Assembly: GCA_014529385.2 (NCBI GenBank)
Contig: CM043966.1
Location: 102,125,087-102,189,086, forward strand
DNA from: Adiantum capillus-veneris
Taxonomy: Eukaryota > Streptophyta > Polypodiopsida > Polypodiales > Pteridaceae
DNA length: 64,000 nucleotides
Direction: 5' to 3'
In this document: piece after piece, positions 11,225 to 23,383 of the stretch
Layout of the letters: each line of letters begins with the position of its first letter
How positions within the stretch are numbered: position 1 is the first letter of the stretch
Position numbers and translations under genes: made by a program
Notes under the pieces: model-generated
Databases searched by the model: none
Told to the model about the DNA's origin: nothing
What the model saw: the letters and a program-made list of their open reading frames with translations, nothing else

Positions 11225-12411
11225 CTATGCAAATTGCAAAATATGTAGGTAGTCATCCCATTTCTTAGGTTGAGATGAAACATAAGCCTTCAACAAGTCA
11301 ATAATAGGACGGTTGGTGACTTTGGTTTGACCATTAGATTCAGGATGAAATGCAGAAGTAAAGTCAAGTGTAGTGCCAAGATTTTCAAATACAGTAGTCC
11401 AAAAAGCACTACAAAATTTTGAGTCTCGATCGGAAATAATCACTTTAGGCAAACCATGATGTGGAAAACAGTCTTCAGAAACAAAAGTGCAGCTTGATGT
11501 GCTGTGAGTGTTTTCTTACACGGAACAAAATACACTTGTTTAGAGAAACGATCAATAATAGTCCATATCATGTCATGTTTGTGCATTGTGAGTGGGAAAC
11601 CAGTAACAAAATCCATGGAAGTATGTTCCCAAGGTCTTTCAGGAATGGGGAGAGGGTGTAAAAGTCCCAATTTCTTACCTGTAGCTGTTTTGATTTTTTG
11701 ACAAATCAAACAAGGTAACACATACTGTTTAACATCCATTCTCATAGCAGGCCAATAGAAATCACGACATAAATTTTGAAAAGTTGCAGCAAATCCTCTA
11801 TGTCCAGCATAAGGTGGTTTGTGCAATTCTTCAATAATTAATGTACGAAAAGATTTAGTCACACACAATTTTTGTTTGAAATAAAGGAAGTTTTCTTGAA
11901 TAGTGTATTCTAGAAATGTGTGTACAGAATTATCAAGCATGTGCAACCATGTCGTTTTGAAGTCATCGTCATGTGCATAAGTGTCAGGCATAGTGTCAAA
12001 TGAAGTTCCCGTAATGGTTGATAGATGATTAAGTGAGGGTCGTCTACTCAAAGCATCGGCTACAACGTTTTCTTTACCAGGTTGGTATTGAATGTTGGGA
12101 TGAAAACTTTGAATAAAAGCGGCCCACTTAATATGTCTATCATCTATTAAAGGCTGAGAAAGTAAATATTTGATACTTTGTTGATCAGTTTTAATGATCA
12201 AGTCAGTACCCATTACATAGTGTTTCCAGATTTTCAATGCATGTACCATAGCAGTCAATTCTTTATCATAAGTACTGAACTTTATTTCAGACGGTTTGAA
12301 TTTACGACTTTCGAAAGCAATGGGATGGTTATCTTGCATAAGGACTGCACCGATACCTTTACCACTAGCATCAGTGACTACCACAAAGAATGGTCGTTCA
12401 AAATCAGGCAA
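11225..12411 (-). pseudogene. Ty3/gypsy RNase H and integrase
   Basis: The first frame (11440-12411) carries RNase H motifs (VVTDASGKGIGAVLMQ, STYDKELTAMVHALK, TDQQSIKYLL, DALSRRP). The integrase HHCC zinc finger follows (HRGF ... CLICQKIK), then the first core aspartate in TSMDFVTGFP. A frameshift near 11450 passes to the 11225-11452 frame, which holds the second aspartate (IISDRDSKF) and the catalytic Glu region (FHPESNGQTK). So the DDE residues survive but in two frames. The tail continues below. Confidence 0.88.
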
Positions 12412-13424
12412 TTGAATACAGGTGCATTAGTCAAAGCATGTTTAAGTGCATTAAATGAGCTTTCTTGCAAATCAGTCCATTCATAAGGCGTGTTTTTCTT
12501 CAACAAGAGAGTCAAATAATGTGCTTTGTAAGCAAAATTACGAACAAATTTCCTGTAATAGCTGCAAAGACCAAGAAAAGATCGTAGCTCATGCAAGTTT
12601 TTGGGTCTAGGCCAGGATTGAATGGCTTCAATTTTCTTTGGATCGACATGAATTCCTTTACCCGATACAATATGTCCCAAATATTCAATTTCAGATTGGA
12701 AAAATGAACTCTTTTCAGGATTCAAATACAAGTGATTTTGTGCAAGCAGATCAAATACACGTGTTAAATGTTTCTTATGGTCTTCTTCAGATTTACTGAA
12801 TACCAAAATTTCAACAAAAAATAAAATCACAAAATCTTGATGGTCAATGAAAATTCGATTCATCATGCGTGTGAATGTAGCTGGTGCATTTGTCAAACCA
12901 AATGGCATGACAAGAAATTCATAGTGCCCAGTTTGTGTTCTGAAAGCAGTTTTGTAGACATCATGTTCAAACATTTTGACTTGGTGATATCCTGATTTCA
13001 GGTCAATTTTGCTAAAGATGTTTGCCCCTTTCAGTTTGTCTAGTAGATCATCCACTCTAGGAATAGGAAACCTATTCTTAATGGTGATCTTGTTTAAAGC
13101 CCTGTAGTCGATACACATACGAAAGGTTCCATTTTTCTTCTTGACAAGAAGTACTGGAGCTCCGTATGGTGAACTACTAGGTCGGATTAGGCCTCAGTCA
13201 AGTAAATCAGTGATTTGAGTTTGTATTTCCCTGTGTGCGGTAGGATTTAGACGATAAGGTGCTCTACAAGGAGGTTCACTACTGTCAATTTGGTGGTCTT
13301 CTGGGCGTGATGGTGGAATTCCAGGTGGGAGATCATGCATGAACCAATCTTTAAATTGTGAGAGAAATTCATCGTGTGTGGAGTTACGTGAAGTTTCAGT
13401 TTCAACAGAAATTTGATTTACCAA
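12378..13424 (-). pseudogene. Ty3/gypsy reverse transcriptase with lost catalytic motif
   Basis: Two segments (13194-13424 and 12378-13118), separated by a TGA, encode a reverse transcriptase: the MCIDYRALNKITIKNRFPIP motif, then GYHQVKM, then FLVMPFGLTNAPATF. Where the family has the catalytic YxDD box, this copy reads LFFVEILVFS, so both metal-binding aspartates are gone (Val and Glu in their place, near 12813-12824). A frameshift near 12400 leads into RNase H. It would be catalytically dead. Confidence 0.88.
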
Positions 13425-13442
13425 TACTAGATATGTTTTCCC

Positions 13443-14531
13443 CTATTTTCGAATTGCTCGTTTGGCTTGAGTGTGAGAGAGGAGTGGAAATTTTTGATGT
13501 GCCAGTGTTGCTTGGATGGAGAATTTTTTATTATTATGAGTGAGAGACATTGTACGTGTTTTATAATTAATCAACGGATTAAATTCATGACGAAATGGCA
13601 TTCCCAAAATCATATCGAGTCCATGCAATGGTGCTACCAAAAATGTACGTGCTTGTGTGAATTCACCAATGCAAACTTCAACAGTGACTTGAGTTTTACA
13701 ATTAAAACGTTGATTATTAAAAACAGTTTTGACCTTGTGGGGTGATGAAATTTCAGAGAGTGATAGTTGTTGTGCCAATCGTGTGGAAATGAAATCATGG
13801 CTACTACCATCATCTAGCAGAATGGTGACATTTTCACCCTTAACAGTGCCTTGCACTTTAAAAAAAGTGTGAGGAGATATAGGAGTACCTAAGGATGGGT
13901 TGTCATCGTTATCATAATCAGGATCATATCCCTCACCGTAGTTAACTTCCACTTCATTGCCGTCGGGTGTAGCATCTTCGATGAGGTTAAGAGTAGCTCC
14001 GTTGGGGCGGTTGTTGTTGAAGGGTTTTTTACTTGAATTCCTGTTGACTCCATTTGAATGGCCATTGGATTGACCATTGCCCTTAGCATGACCATTTGGG
14101 CACTTATCTGCATAGTGACCATACTGAAAGCATTTAAAACACTTCACCTTTTTGTTACCATTAGAATTTGGAGGAAAATGCTGGTTGAAAGGACGTTGGT
14201 CGCCTCGTTGCTGAGTGTTGTTGTGGTTGTTGCTCGTATGAGGTTGAGCAGTGGCAGGAGGATTGTCAAATCTTCGTCTTTTGAAAAAGGTACGGCTTTG
14301 GTGTTTGCTTCTGTCAGAGTTAGGAGAGAAAGGAGGTCTCTTGTTGCGGTTAGTGTTAGCAGGTTGATCAGTGTGAGAGGAATGTCCACCTTTCTTCTTT
14401 TCTGCGTTGAGAGCCAAGTTAATGGCCTTTGACACTAGGAAATTGCCAGAGAATAGACAGTCCGACGGTGTGTCACCGAGCCAGTTGAATTTCGTGGCAC
14501 CCGATCTCCCGTATCTCAAAAGCAATGGCAA
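13443..14531 (-). pseudogene. Ty3/gypsy gag C-terminus and aspartic protease
   Basis: The 362-codon frame has a low-complexity, Asn/Gln-rich segment, then a CCHC zinc knuckle (CFKCFQYGHYADKC) of the nucleocapsid. An aspartic protease domain follows, with LLDDGSSHDFIS in the place of the usual L-[I/L]-D-[S/T]-G, and GLDMILGMPF as the distal protease motif. The N-terminal gag normally found upstream cannot be recognised. The 800 bp between this frame and the primer site, including a poly-T run at 14561-14576, do not encode a continuous gag. Other parts of pol follow in different frames. Confidence 0.85.
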
Positions 14532-15347
14532 TCAGCAATCCCGAAAGACAGCCGAAGATTTTTTTTTTTTTTTTTGAAGGTTGGCGGCCCAAGAATTCTT
14601 AATGAAGGCGGAGTATGTGATTTTTACGGTTGTGTTTGTAGTGGTGCCGACCAAGGGGTGCAAGGCTTACTAATTGTGTCCAAAGCCAAAGTGTTGAGGA
14701 TATTGAAAGGGTGTTTGTCTTCTTTAAAGGTTATTAAGCTTGAAGATGAAAATGAAATGGAAGATGAAAATGAAATGGACCCCTTACCACTGAAACACCT
14801 CTTTGAGCTTAACTTTAAGTCTTTGAAGTTAACTTTAACTTTTAAGTTTGCATGGGATTCTGTGGAAGAACAACTCAAGCCAAAAAAATTTGAGATGGCG
14901 ACCTCTAGAAGTTTTCCAGGCTACAAGACAAAAGCAAGAATTGATGCATAAACTAAGCCAATACTTTTGACAGTATTTTCTGTAGCTTTTGATGAGGTTG
15001 ACATTTAGTTTTTCTTGTGTGCAGGAGGGTGTTCTCGCAGATTGTTCTCGTCCGTATCTTCATGTATACGCAAGCTTAGCGAGTGCTTAAATTTAACCGT
15101 TGAACATACCCGTTCTTGATCGTCTTGAAGCCGAAATTGAAAATTGATTGCCGATTAGCCACCAATTAACAATCGAGTTTTTCTTCTGTGAACTCGATCA
15201 ATTATACTTCGAATTTCCACGAACCCTTGAATCCTTGAATTGCAAAGTCGATGAATTGCAATTGGGGTTTTGTCGATTAGAGAAAACTCCTTCTTAAAAC
15301 TGAAATCTGGTGCCGATTAATCCTCGAACCTGAGGCTCTGATACCAC

Positions 15348-16024
15348 TGTTGGGAGAAGAGGGGGGAGATCGACCGCTTAAGGTACTCAACATAAGCTTT
15401 CAAGCCATCACCATCAAACTGTCCACCTCTTCTTCCAATTTCCAAGCACACACACTCACCTAGACTATGACACACACACACAGTAAATAGAGAATTGATA
15501 TAGACAAGCTTGTAAGGAGGTGTAAGAGATGTGTAAGAGATGGAGACTAGATTAGAGAGTACACAGCAAAATAACCATAGCTTAAGAGAGTAGAGAAGAG
15601 AATCTGCAAGAGAAAGGCCTAAATCTAGCCCCAAACTCCACGGCACCTCTCTTGTGGAGTTGATATTTAATATATTATTTTTGAGTTTGAGGTGCCAAAA
15701 ATTGAGGCCCCTCTTTTACAACCACTTAACTTTCGTAAATGAGTGAAGCTCATTAGTTCTTGCATGACCCATAAGGGGAGTTCCCACTACAAATATTTAC
15801 AGAGCCATAGTGGCTTATTGAAATGAGATTCTAAGATACTGTGCAACTATAAAATGGCCAAGAATAATTGTCGTCGCCTCTTCATCAACTCCCTGCATTC
15901 CACTCTACAAAATCATCATCAACTTAATTAGTAAAATAAATAGACAGCACATAATTAACCATTACGCCCAGTTATCCCAATTGTAGTTAACCACTACAAC
16001 AGGAGGGTGCCCAGTCTCGTAACA
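15348..16024 (-). repeat. 5' LTR of the Ty3/gypsy element
   Basis: 677 bp, followed on the minus strand after one base by the tRNA-iMet primer site at 15335-15346. Confidence 0.92.
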
Positions 16025-16038
16025 CTAATTGTAGTACT

Positions 16039-16391
16039 TGTTGAGATATTGAGCTCTCCATGAGCTGGCACTCTTGGTAGGCCTTGGTGACCGTTGTCCA
16101 CATGTACATCACCGACACGGTTGGTGACCGACATGGAGTATCCTCGGCAGGGATTCTACAGCTGGCATATCTATCTAGCCAGCATAGCTATATAGCGGGT
16201 TCACATTATGGAACACATCTCTCTTTTGGTTGTACTACTTATGTAGTCAGTTTTTATTCTGTATATACACACTCATTTTGTGAAGTAAATAAAGAAGAAA
16301 TTTCAGCCCTCTACCGTGTGTATCTTCTTCTTTATGTGTGTCTGTGTGTAGCTTGGGAGAAGGTCTCTCTCTTCTCTCCTCTTTCTTTTCA
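16039..16391 (+). repeat. 5' LTR of the 16-kb copia element
   Basis: 353 bp with TG...CA ends, directly followed by the primer site at 16392-16404. Similar along its length to 21060-21413. Confidence 0.9.
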
Positions 16392-16779
16392 TGGTATCAG
16401 AGCCAAGATTAGAGCTACTGAAACACTGTACTGACACGCTGCTCTCCAGCAGTCTATAAATGTCTGATTTTTGGGCTAACTCTCACAAAGTTTGGTACTA
16501 GGCTCAGTTTAGGCTCTAGTTGAGAGATACATTTCTGGTATAGGTAATCAAACAGGGACGACCAGATTTGCAATTTTCTGGTTTCTGTGCAGGTTTTAGA
16601 TTTACATGCAAAATTGTGTGAAAACAAAGTTGGTACATGTATGCTTGATTGTGGATACATGTAAATTAGTTTTTCTCACTCTTGTTGAGTTTTTAGTAGA
16701 TCACATATACCAGTACAACAAGGTTGCAGGTTTTGTGCAAGTTGCAAATTTTTGGGGCTGTGTAGGAATATGGCAGCAA

Positions 16780-17660
16780 ATCGTTAGTGAGAAGTTTGAC
16801 AATAATAATTTCCCAATCTGGAGGTTTCGGATGACAAACTTCCTACAAGGAAAGGGCTATTAGGATTACATTGAAGGTGAAAATGATGAAGCTCCATGGT
16901 GCTTGAAGAGAACGCTACTCCAAAAGAGAAGAAAGCCTTGAAAGATTGGAAGCAAGGCAAAAGCAAAGTCGTGTATTGGCTATCTATGAGTTTCTCAGAT
17001 AGTATGATGGGTTACTTAGAGATTGCACCCTCTCCTTCCATAGCATGGAAGAGCTTAGAAAATCTCAATGAAGACCATACCAGAGTCCAGAAGTTGCAGC
17101 TCAAAATAGAAGTAAATACAGTGAAGCGAGGCAGCATGTCTATCAATGACTATGCCTCAAAGATCAAGACAATAAAAACTCTTCTTGGAAGGCTATTGGT
17201 GTCACAGTTGATCACGATGATGTTGTTGCTACAACATTAGAAGGGCTTGGAACAAAATAGAAAAACTTTAAGTCCTCTATGAATACTAGAGAAGATGTTC
17301 CTGAATTTACAGATTTGACACCCATGCTAATTTGTGAAGAGAAGAGTCTTGGTCTTGGTGCATCCTCTTCTCAGAGAAATATCAGTTCTAATCACCAAGC
17401 CTTCTATTCAAATAGAGGTAGAGGAAAAGGTTGTGGAACAAGTGGTGGTCGCAGCGGTCAATATCAGAATTGGCAGCAAAATTAAAGTCAAGGTCGTGGA
17501 AGAGGAAGACAAAATTATAGAGGTAGGGGGAGAGGTGGAAATCAGAATGCAAACAGGGATCAAAATAATGCATCTGATGTTGAATGTTGGACATGTGGTG
17601 ATCGGAGTCACTACTCTCAAATGAATGTCCAACAACACGAAGAAGGCCAAATAACAGAGG
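16780..17660 (+). pseudogene. Copia gag, broken
   Basis: Fragments in shifting frames. KFDNNNFPIWRFRM (about 16790-16840) is the typical start of copia gag. The 16896-17240 stretch carries the LTR-gag domain (AWKSLENL, then INDYASKIKTI). An Arg/Gly-rich linker follows. A decayed zinc knuckle at about 17583-17625 (CWTCGDRSHYSQM) has lost its last cysteine. Several stops separate the pieces. Confidence 0.75.
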
Positions 17661-17799
17661 TAGAGGGAGAAGGTAGCAAAACAATTATGCTGCAACAAAC
17701 AGGAACAACAATGATGATGATCGGTATGAGCAGTTATTTGTTATGCAGCATATGATAAATGCTATGACTGCAAATGTACATGCTAGTGACAGTGTATGG

Positions 17800-18740
17800 T
17801 ATGTGGATTGAGGTGCTTCTAACCACATGACATCCCATGGTGATTGGTTCAAAGGGATGAAGAAACTAGATGGACCAAGTTATGTAGAAACAGGTGATGA
17901 TTCAGCTCATCCTATTGCACATGTTGGAAAAGTTTCCTTGCAAATGCAAGATGGTAAAATGAAGTACTTGGCTGATGTGCTGCATGTTCCAAATATTACA
18001 AAGAATTTTATTTCAATTGGGCAAATGATAGAACAGGGATTGCAGGTCCGGTTTAATCCAGATGGTTGCTATGTGGAAGACTACAAGAATGACTGCAAGT
18101 CGATTATAGAAGGAAGATGTGTTGGCAGGATGTTTACTTTGCATGTGAGTATGCCTGCAATAAAAGTTGTTATGTTTGCACAAGGTGCAGGTGTTGTGGC
18201 CGATGTAGATATATGGCATAAACACATTGGTCATGTAAATGAGCAGCGATTGCGCTCTATGAAATCAAAAAAGATTGTTGTAGGTTTGCCAAAGTTTAAG
18301 GTTGATGGCATGCATAAAGTATGTGAGGCATGTCAATTTGGTAAGCAGTCACGTACTAAACGTAATGTATGTAAGAGGCCACTTGAGGTGGTACATACAG
18401 ATGTATGGGGCCCAAGAAAGACTGCCAGCATTCATGGAAGCAAGTATTATGTGTTGTTCATTGATGATCATACTAGAAAAGTGTGGGTCTATTTTATGAA
18501 GCAGAAGAGCGAAGTATTTGATCATTTCAAAATCTTCAAAGCTTCTATTGAAAAGGAAACAGGTGAACAGGTAAAGACACTAATATCAGATGGAGGGGGA
18601 GATTACTTCTCCAAAGAGTTTTCTGATTTATTGCGAAAAATGGTATACGTAGGTAGTCCTCATGTCGATACACTCCATAGCAAAATGGAGTTGCTGAGAG
18701 GAAGAACAGACATATTGCAGAGGTGGCAAGAGCCTTGATG
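17800..18740 (+). pseudogene. Copia protease remnant and integrase
   Basis: The 303-codon frame 17827-18738 opens just after the protease active-site region (DSVWYVD, followed by a TGA). It continues through the gag-pre-integrase segment to the integrase zinc finger (HKHIGHVNEQRL ... CEACQFGKQ) and the first core aspartate in VHTDVWGP. The second core motif reads LISDGGGDYF, altered from the usual SDNGGEY. A one-base frameshift just before about 18680 puts the NGVAERKNRHI segment, with the catalytic Glu, in another frame. Confidence 0.82.
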
Positions 18741-19072
18741 ACTGAAAAGGATATGCCTCATCATTTTTGGGCTAAGGCAATAAATACAGGTGTTTACATT
18801 ATGAACAAGACTCCTACTACTACTATGCACGGAGTCACTCCTAAGGAAAAGTACAGTGGCAAGAAACCAGATTTGTCACATTTAAAAGTGTTTGGGTGCA
18901 TTGCGTATGTGCACATTCCATATGAGTTGCACACAAAGATATATCCCAAGGCTGAAAAATGTATTTTTGTGGTTTACTCGGATGAGAAAAAAGGGTACAG
19001 GTGTTACAATCCTGGTACTCATGAATTCCGTGTAAGCAGGGATGTTGTCTTTGATGAGATGGTGGGCTAGTA
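18683..19072 (+). pseudogene. Copia integrase C-terminal part
   Basis: After the frameshift the frame carries the catalytic-Glu motif and continues through HHFWAKAINTGVYIMNKTP and the LSHLKVFGCIAYVH and RDVVFDE segments typical of copia integrases. It ends at a TAG after DEMVG, where the alignment would continue. Confidence 0.8.
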
Positions 19073-19115
19073 CAGTGATGTAAAGGAAAACATCGGGGCT
19101 GATTTAAAAGAGCCT

Positions 19116-20618
19116 ATGGATGCTTCAAGTGGGAAGCCACAATCACATACTTTAAGTGGACCAAGAGACTCCTCTTCTAGTGGTTCTATTGAAAGACCAT
19201 GGAGTGGAAGATTACGCTCGCAGGTTACACCGCAAAGTGCACCACAGGTCTCTCACAAAGGAAAAGAGAAGGTAGGTGAGCCCCCATGTATGACTTGTGT
19301 GTCTTCAGATTTTGATGGTTCAAATGAGAGTCTTGATGAGGAGCTTGGTATACCAGCAGTCAGGACCCCATGTGTTAGAAAACAGATTGCAAGGACATTA
19401 GGTAGTGATTCAGGACCACGCAGGTCTAATAAAGTCAAATTTCCTGTGGACAGGTTGACTTATTATGGGTATGTTACTCATCATTATTCTTACATGCCAA
19501 AGGTTGTTAAAGATGTAGAACCCACATGCAAGGATGAAATTGGCAATGAGAATTGGGAAAATGCCATGGGTGAAGAAATGGTTGCGCTTGAAGTACATCA
19601 AACTTGGGAGTTGGTGCCATTACCAGAGGGCAAGAAAGCCATTGGGTGCAAATGGGTGTATAAAGTAAATCATAAGGCTGATGGTACAATTGAAAGATAT
19701 AAGGCAAGGCTTGTTGCAAAAGGGTATGCACAGACTTATGGTATAGATTATGAAACATTTGCTCCAGTAGCAAAGATGGCTACACTGCGCACTATCATTG
19801 CGGTGGTTGTAGCAAAAGGGTGGTTTATGCATCAAATGGATATCAAGAACGCCTTCTTGCAGGGGGAGCTACAAGAAGAAGTGTATGTGGAGCAGCCACC
19901 TGGTTATGAAGGTGGTAAGCATCCAGATTATGTTTGTCGTCTTCGTAAGGCCTTGTATGGGCTGAAGCAAGCACCTAGAGCGTGGCATGATAGAATTACA
20001 GACTTTCTTTTGCGCATTGGATTTTGTATGTCACATGCTGATCACTCACTCTATGTACCTCAGAGTGATGTTGGATTTGTGCTTATTACCATCTATGTAG
20101 ATGACTTGATTATTGTGGGTGACAATGAGATAGAAATTGAGCATGTTAAGGGTCTTCTCAAGAAGGAGTTTGAGATGAAGGATTTGGGAGAGCTGTGCTA
20201 CTTTCTTGGACTTGAGGTGATTCGTACGACAAAGGGAATATGGCTATCTCAGAGACAATATGCATTGGATATGTTATCCAAATATGGTATGGCTGATTGC
20301 AAGCCTATTTCTATGCCCTTGGATGTCAATACAAAGCTGAGTACACATGATGGTGATGTACTCGAGGATATCGCTATGTATCACAAGATTGTGGGCAGTC
20401 TCATTTACTTGACTATCACACAGCCAAATTTGAGCTATACAGTGAGACTTCAGAGTCAGTTTATGCAGTTTCCACGGAAGTCACACTTGGATGCAGTGCA
20501 CCGTACATTACACTATATGAGGGCTACATTGGACCATGCACTATTTTATGTTGCAGATGTTCCAGTGGAGTTGCATGGTTACACAGATGCAGATTGGGCT
20601 GGTAGCACCACTGATTGA
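19116..20618 (+). pseudogene. Copia reverse transcriptase and start of RNase H
   Basis: 500-codon frame. The reverse transcriptase is intact in its motifs: CKWVYKVNHKADGTIERYKA, DIKNAFLQGEL, YGLKQAPRAWH and the catalytic box ITIYVDDLIIVG. The RNase H start HGYTDADWAG is followed by a TGA where relatives have Arg before RSTSG, consistent with CGA to TGA. An intact copy would be about 1,300 residues as a single polyprotein. Confidence 0.88.
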
Positions 20619-21015
20619 CGGTCTACTAGCGGGTTTATGTTTACACTTGGGAGCGCTACCATCACTTGGAGGAGCAAGAAGAATCCCACAGTTGCCTTGT
20701 CTAGTACAGAGGCTAAGTATAGAGGTGTTATAGTTGCAGCATGTGATCGAGGTAGCTTGGTTATGCAAGGTACTTATGGATTTGAGGTTGCAGGTGGAGA
20801 GAGAGGTTGTCATTTACTATGACAGCCTTAGCAGTATTCAGTTAGCCAAGAACCCAATATTTCATGTGCGGACCAAGCACATAGAGGTCCATTACCATTT
20901 TGTTCAAGATCAGGTTTTGGCGAGCGACATCGACTTGGTTTACGTCAGCACAGAGGAGCAGGTAGCAAATATCTTCACCAAGGCCCTGGGAGCTAAGAAG
21001 TTCCGTCGTTTTTGA
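20619..21015 (+). pseudogene. Copia RNase H, C-terminal part
   Basis: After the TGA the frame resumes ([17 protein letters not shown], then SSTEAKY). A shift near 20745 moves it to the 20734-21015 frame with [26 protein letters not shown] and VANIFTKAL, the usual RNase H end. Confidence 0.82.
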
Positions 21016-21059
21016 ACTATGCTTGGAGTCCTTCAGTTGGCATCGAGCTCGAGGGGCAG

Positions 21060-21413
21060 TGTTGAGATGTTGAGCTCTCCATGAGCTGGCACTCTTGGTA
21101 GGCCTTGGTGACCGTTGGCCACATTTACATCACCGACACGGTTGGTGACCGACATGGCGTATCCTCGGCAGGGATTCTACAGCTGGCATATCTATCTAGC
21201 CAGGATAGCTACTTAGCGGCTTCACATTATGGACCGCATCTCTCTTTTGGTTGTACTACTTATGTAGTCAGTTTTTCATTATGTATATATACACTCATTT
21301 TGTGAAGTAGATGAAGAAGAAAGTTTATCCCTCTACCGTGTGTATCTTCTTCTCTGTGTGTGTCTGTGTGTAGCTTGGGAGAAGGTCTCTCTCTTATCTC
21401 CTCTTTCTTTACA
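21060..21413 (+). repeat. 3' LTR of the 16-kb copia element
   Basis: Matches 16039-16391 with scattered substitutions and ends ctttaca. The purine tract is immediately upstream. Confidence 0.9.
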
Positions 21414-21730
21414 GTAATTTAATAAATAAGGACACAAATAAAACCCTCTTGGTCGATATTTACACTAAAACTTGCAAATTTTTTCGATTTTCTTCGAGGA
21501 AAACTTGGAATGTAGACTGGGTCTTACAATTTTTGTAGGTTAGAAATACAATAAACCCTGTTTTTGTGAGCATATGTATCCAATAGACCCAAAATGGAAG
21601 GGCATGAGAGGAATTGAAAACTAGATTTTTAGTACATCCACGGTCACTCTCTCGCCACCTCAAGCACAAGCTATGCATGAAGAGGAGAATGCACCTGTCA
21701 AAAATCTTGTTAGCAAGGCCGTCGATTTGC
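21414..21730 (+). repeat. Partial third copy of the 7.0-9.7 kb segment
   Basis: The piece with acaataaaccctg, then cccaaaatggaagggcatga and cactctctcgcca, matches 8150-8340 and 9480-9690. The 16-kb copia and the gypsy element inserted into its left part. Confidence 0.6.
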
Positions 21731-21744
21731 CAGCCTACTGAAGA

Positions 21745-22925
21745 GTGGTGCAAGATGAATCTAAGGAGGATCCTGATTTAGAAAATGCTCTAATGATGTG
21801 GTTCGATGGAGCATATCAAAGGGTAGTACAAAAGGCAGGAGGAGGTGTGGGAATACACGACCCACACGGAAAAACAATAATTTTGAAGGCGTATGATATG
21901 GAGTATGTACACACAAATAATCTCACTCTACATTTGGGTTTGAAGCAGTATATAGATTTTGGCATTTCCAGATTGATGGTGAAGGGAGATGCGTTGCTAG
22001 TCATCAAGAAACTATTGGGCCAATGGCAGGTAAAGCGAGATTCTTTGAAGCACTGGTTCTTTTCCATCAAGAAGATGTTGAAGTCTTTTGAAGAGGTCCA
22101 ATTCAAGCATGTAAGGAGAGAGCAGAACCAAGAATTGGATCAGTTAGAAAATAGCAAAGTACAGGTACATGTTGCAGGTCTATATGTGGCCCCAGTCCCT
22201 TATGCAGTTAGGGAGACTCTAAAAGATATTGAAGTGTTTTTGAGTACAAGGCAATGTTCAAAGGGTTTGTCCAAGTTTCAAAGAAGAAGAATGGTGCAGA
22301 AGGCCTGCAAATTTACACTCGTAGGTGAGGATCTCATGAACTATGGGCGCGGCGGAGTGCTAAGAAGGGTTCTATACAAAGAAGAGATAGGTATGGTGTT
22401 GGAGCAATGCCACGAAGAAAGTGGACATCAGGGCAAATACCAGATTCTATTTTGAGTGCTTAGAGCAGGATTTTGGTGGCCTTCCATAGCCTGGAGGACG
22501 TGCATTACTGGTGTAAGACGTGCCACAATTGTCACACTATAGGTGAAAGACGATTGGTAGCGGAATCTCAAGGTGCCATCATCGCACAAAGTGCTTCCAA
22601 GAAGTGGGGTCTGGATGCCATAGGCCCTCCTTCAAAGTCTACAAGCGGTAAGAAATACGTGGTAGTAGCCATTGACTACCTTACAAGGTGGGTCAAAGCC
22701 AAGGCTGTGAAGTAAGTAAATGCCAATGTGATGACTCAGTTTGTGTTTGATAACATATGTTTCTGTTTTGGTGTTCCATGGGTGTTAATAGTAGTCATGG
22801 GTTTAGAAGCAAGCTTATGAGTGCATTATTGTAAAAGCTAAAGATTCAGCATCAGTTTTCCTCACCCTATCACCCCCATTGCAATGGTCTAGTTGAGAAT
22901 ACTAATGGGCAAATCATCAAAATGT
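21745..22925 (+). pseudogene. Ty3/gypsy (Tat/Athila-like) RNase H and integrase fragment
   Basis: The first frame (21745-22455) begins with an RNase H of the second, plant-type kind: MMWFDGAY as the first acidic motif, AGGGVGIHDPHG, and a TNN segment. An integrase zinc-finger region follows (CHEESGHQGKYQ). The next frame (22473-22715) has CKTCHNCHTIGE, and LDAIGPPSKSTSGKKYVVVA, the first core motif. Near 22880-22925 a YHPHCNGLVENTN-like stretch covers the catalytic Glu. Stops and shifts break it. A second RNase H of this type is characteristic of Tat-lineage elements. No LTRs found, so it is a fragment. Confidence 0.7.
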
Positions 22926-23065
22926 TAACCACACACAATTTGTACCAACTGCTAGAAATACAGAGAGAAAGAGTGAGAGATCACCTTTTTTTGGTGGGGT
23001 TTGCAGGAACTCAAAGGGAGGTGTCTCCTCCATTGCTTTTCTTTGTGTCAAGCGGAGTCTGTCTT

Positions 23066-23115
<50 letters not shown>

Positions 23116-23200
23116 TCTCTCTGAGAGTAAGGACTCGCTCTTTCTCTATCTCTCTCAATCTGTGTCTCTCCCTCTCCCTATCTCTGTGACAAGCTGATCA

Positions 23201-23245
<45 letters not shown>

Positions 23246-23281
23246 TGACAATCTGCTCTCTCTCTCTCTCTGTCTCTCTAA

Positions 23282-23383
<102 letters not shown>

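Larger units (their letters stand above)
9835..16024 (-). mobile_element. Complete Ty3/gypsy retrotransposon (chromovirus-like), inactive
   Basis: 677-bp LTRs at 9835-10511 and 15348-16024 (TGTTGGG...GTAACA) differ at about a dozen sites by eye, so insertion is fairly recent. The target duplication ctaat is at 9830-9834 and 16025-16029. The primer-binding site for tRNA-iMet is at 15335-15346, and a purine-rich tract abuts the left LTR. On the minus strand the order is gag/zinc knuckle, protease, reverse transcriptase, RNase H, integrase and chromodomain-like tail, which is Ty3/gypsy order. It inserted 14 bp from the LTR of the neighbouring copia element. Stops, frameshifts and a destroyed reverse-transcriptase active site make it non-autonomous. 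Confidence 0.93.
16039..21413 (+). mobile_element. Ty1/copia retrotransposon, degenerate
   Basis: LTRs of about 354 bp at 16039-16391 and 21060-21413 start TGTTGAGAT; the first ends in TTTTCA and the second in TTTACA. The tRNA-iMet primer site TGGTATCAGAGCC begins at 16392. A purine tract, gaggggcag, precedes the 3' LTR. Flanks gtact (16034-16038) and gtaat (21414-21418) form an imperfect target duplication. Order gag, protease, integrase, reverse transcriptase, RNase H is the copia order. It sits in a third copy of the 7.0-9.7 kb segment. Confidence 0.92.

Noticed and set aside
14574-14951. 125-codon plus-strand frame within the gypsy element, considered as a captured gene
   Set aside because: It contains a short internal direct repeat and no recognisable domain; kept only as a possible capture in the findings.
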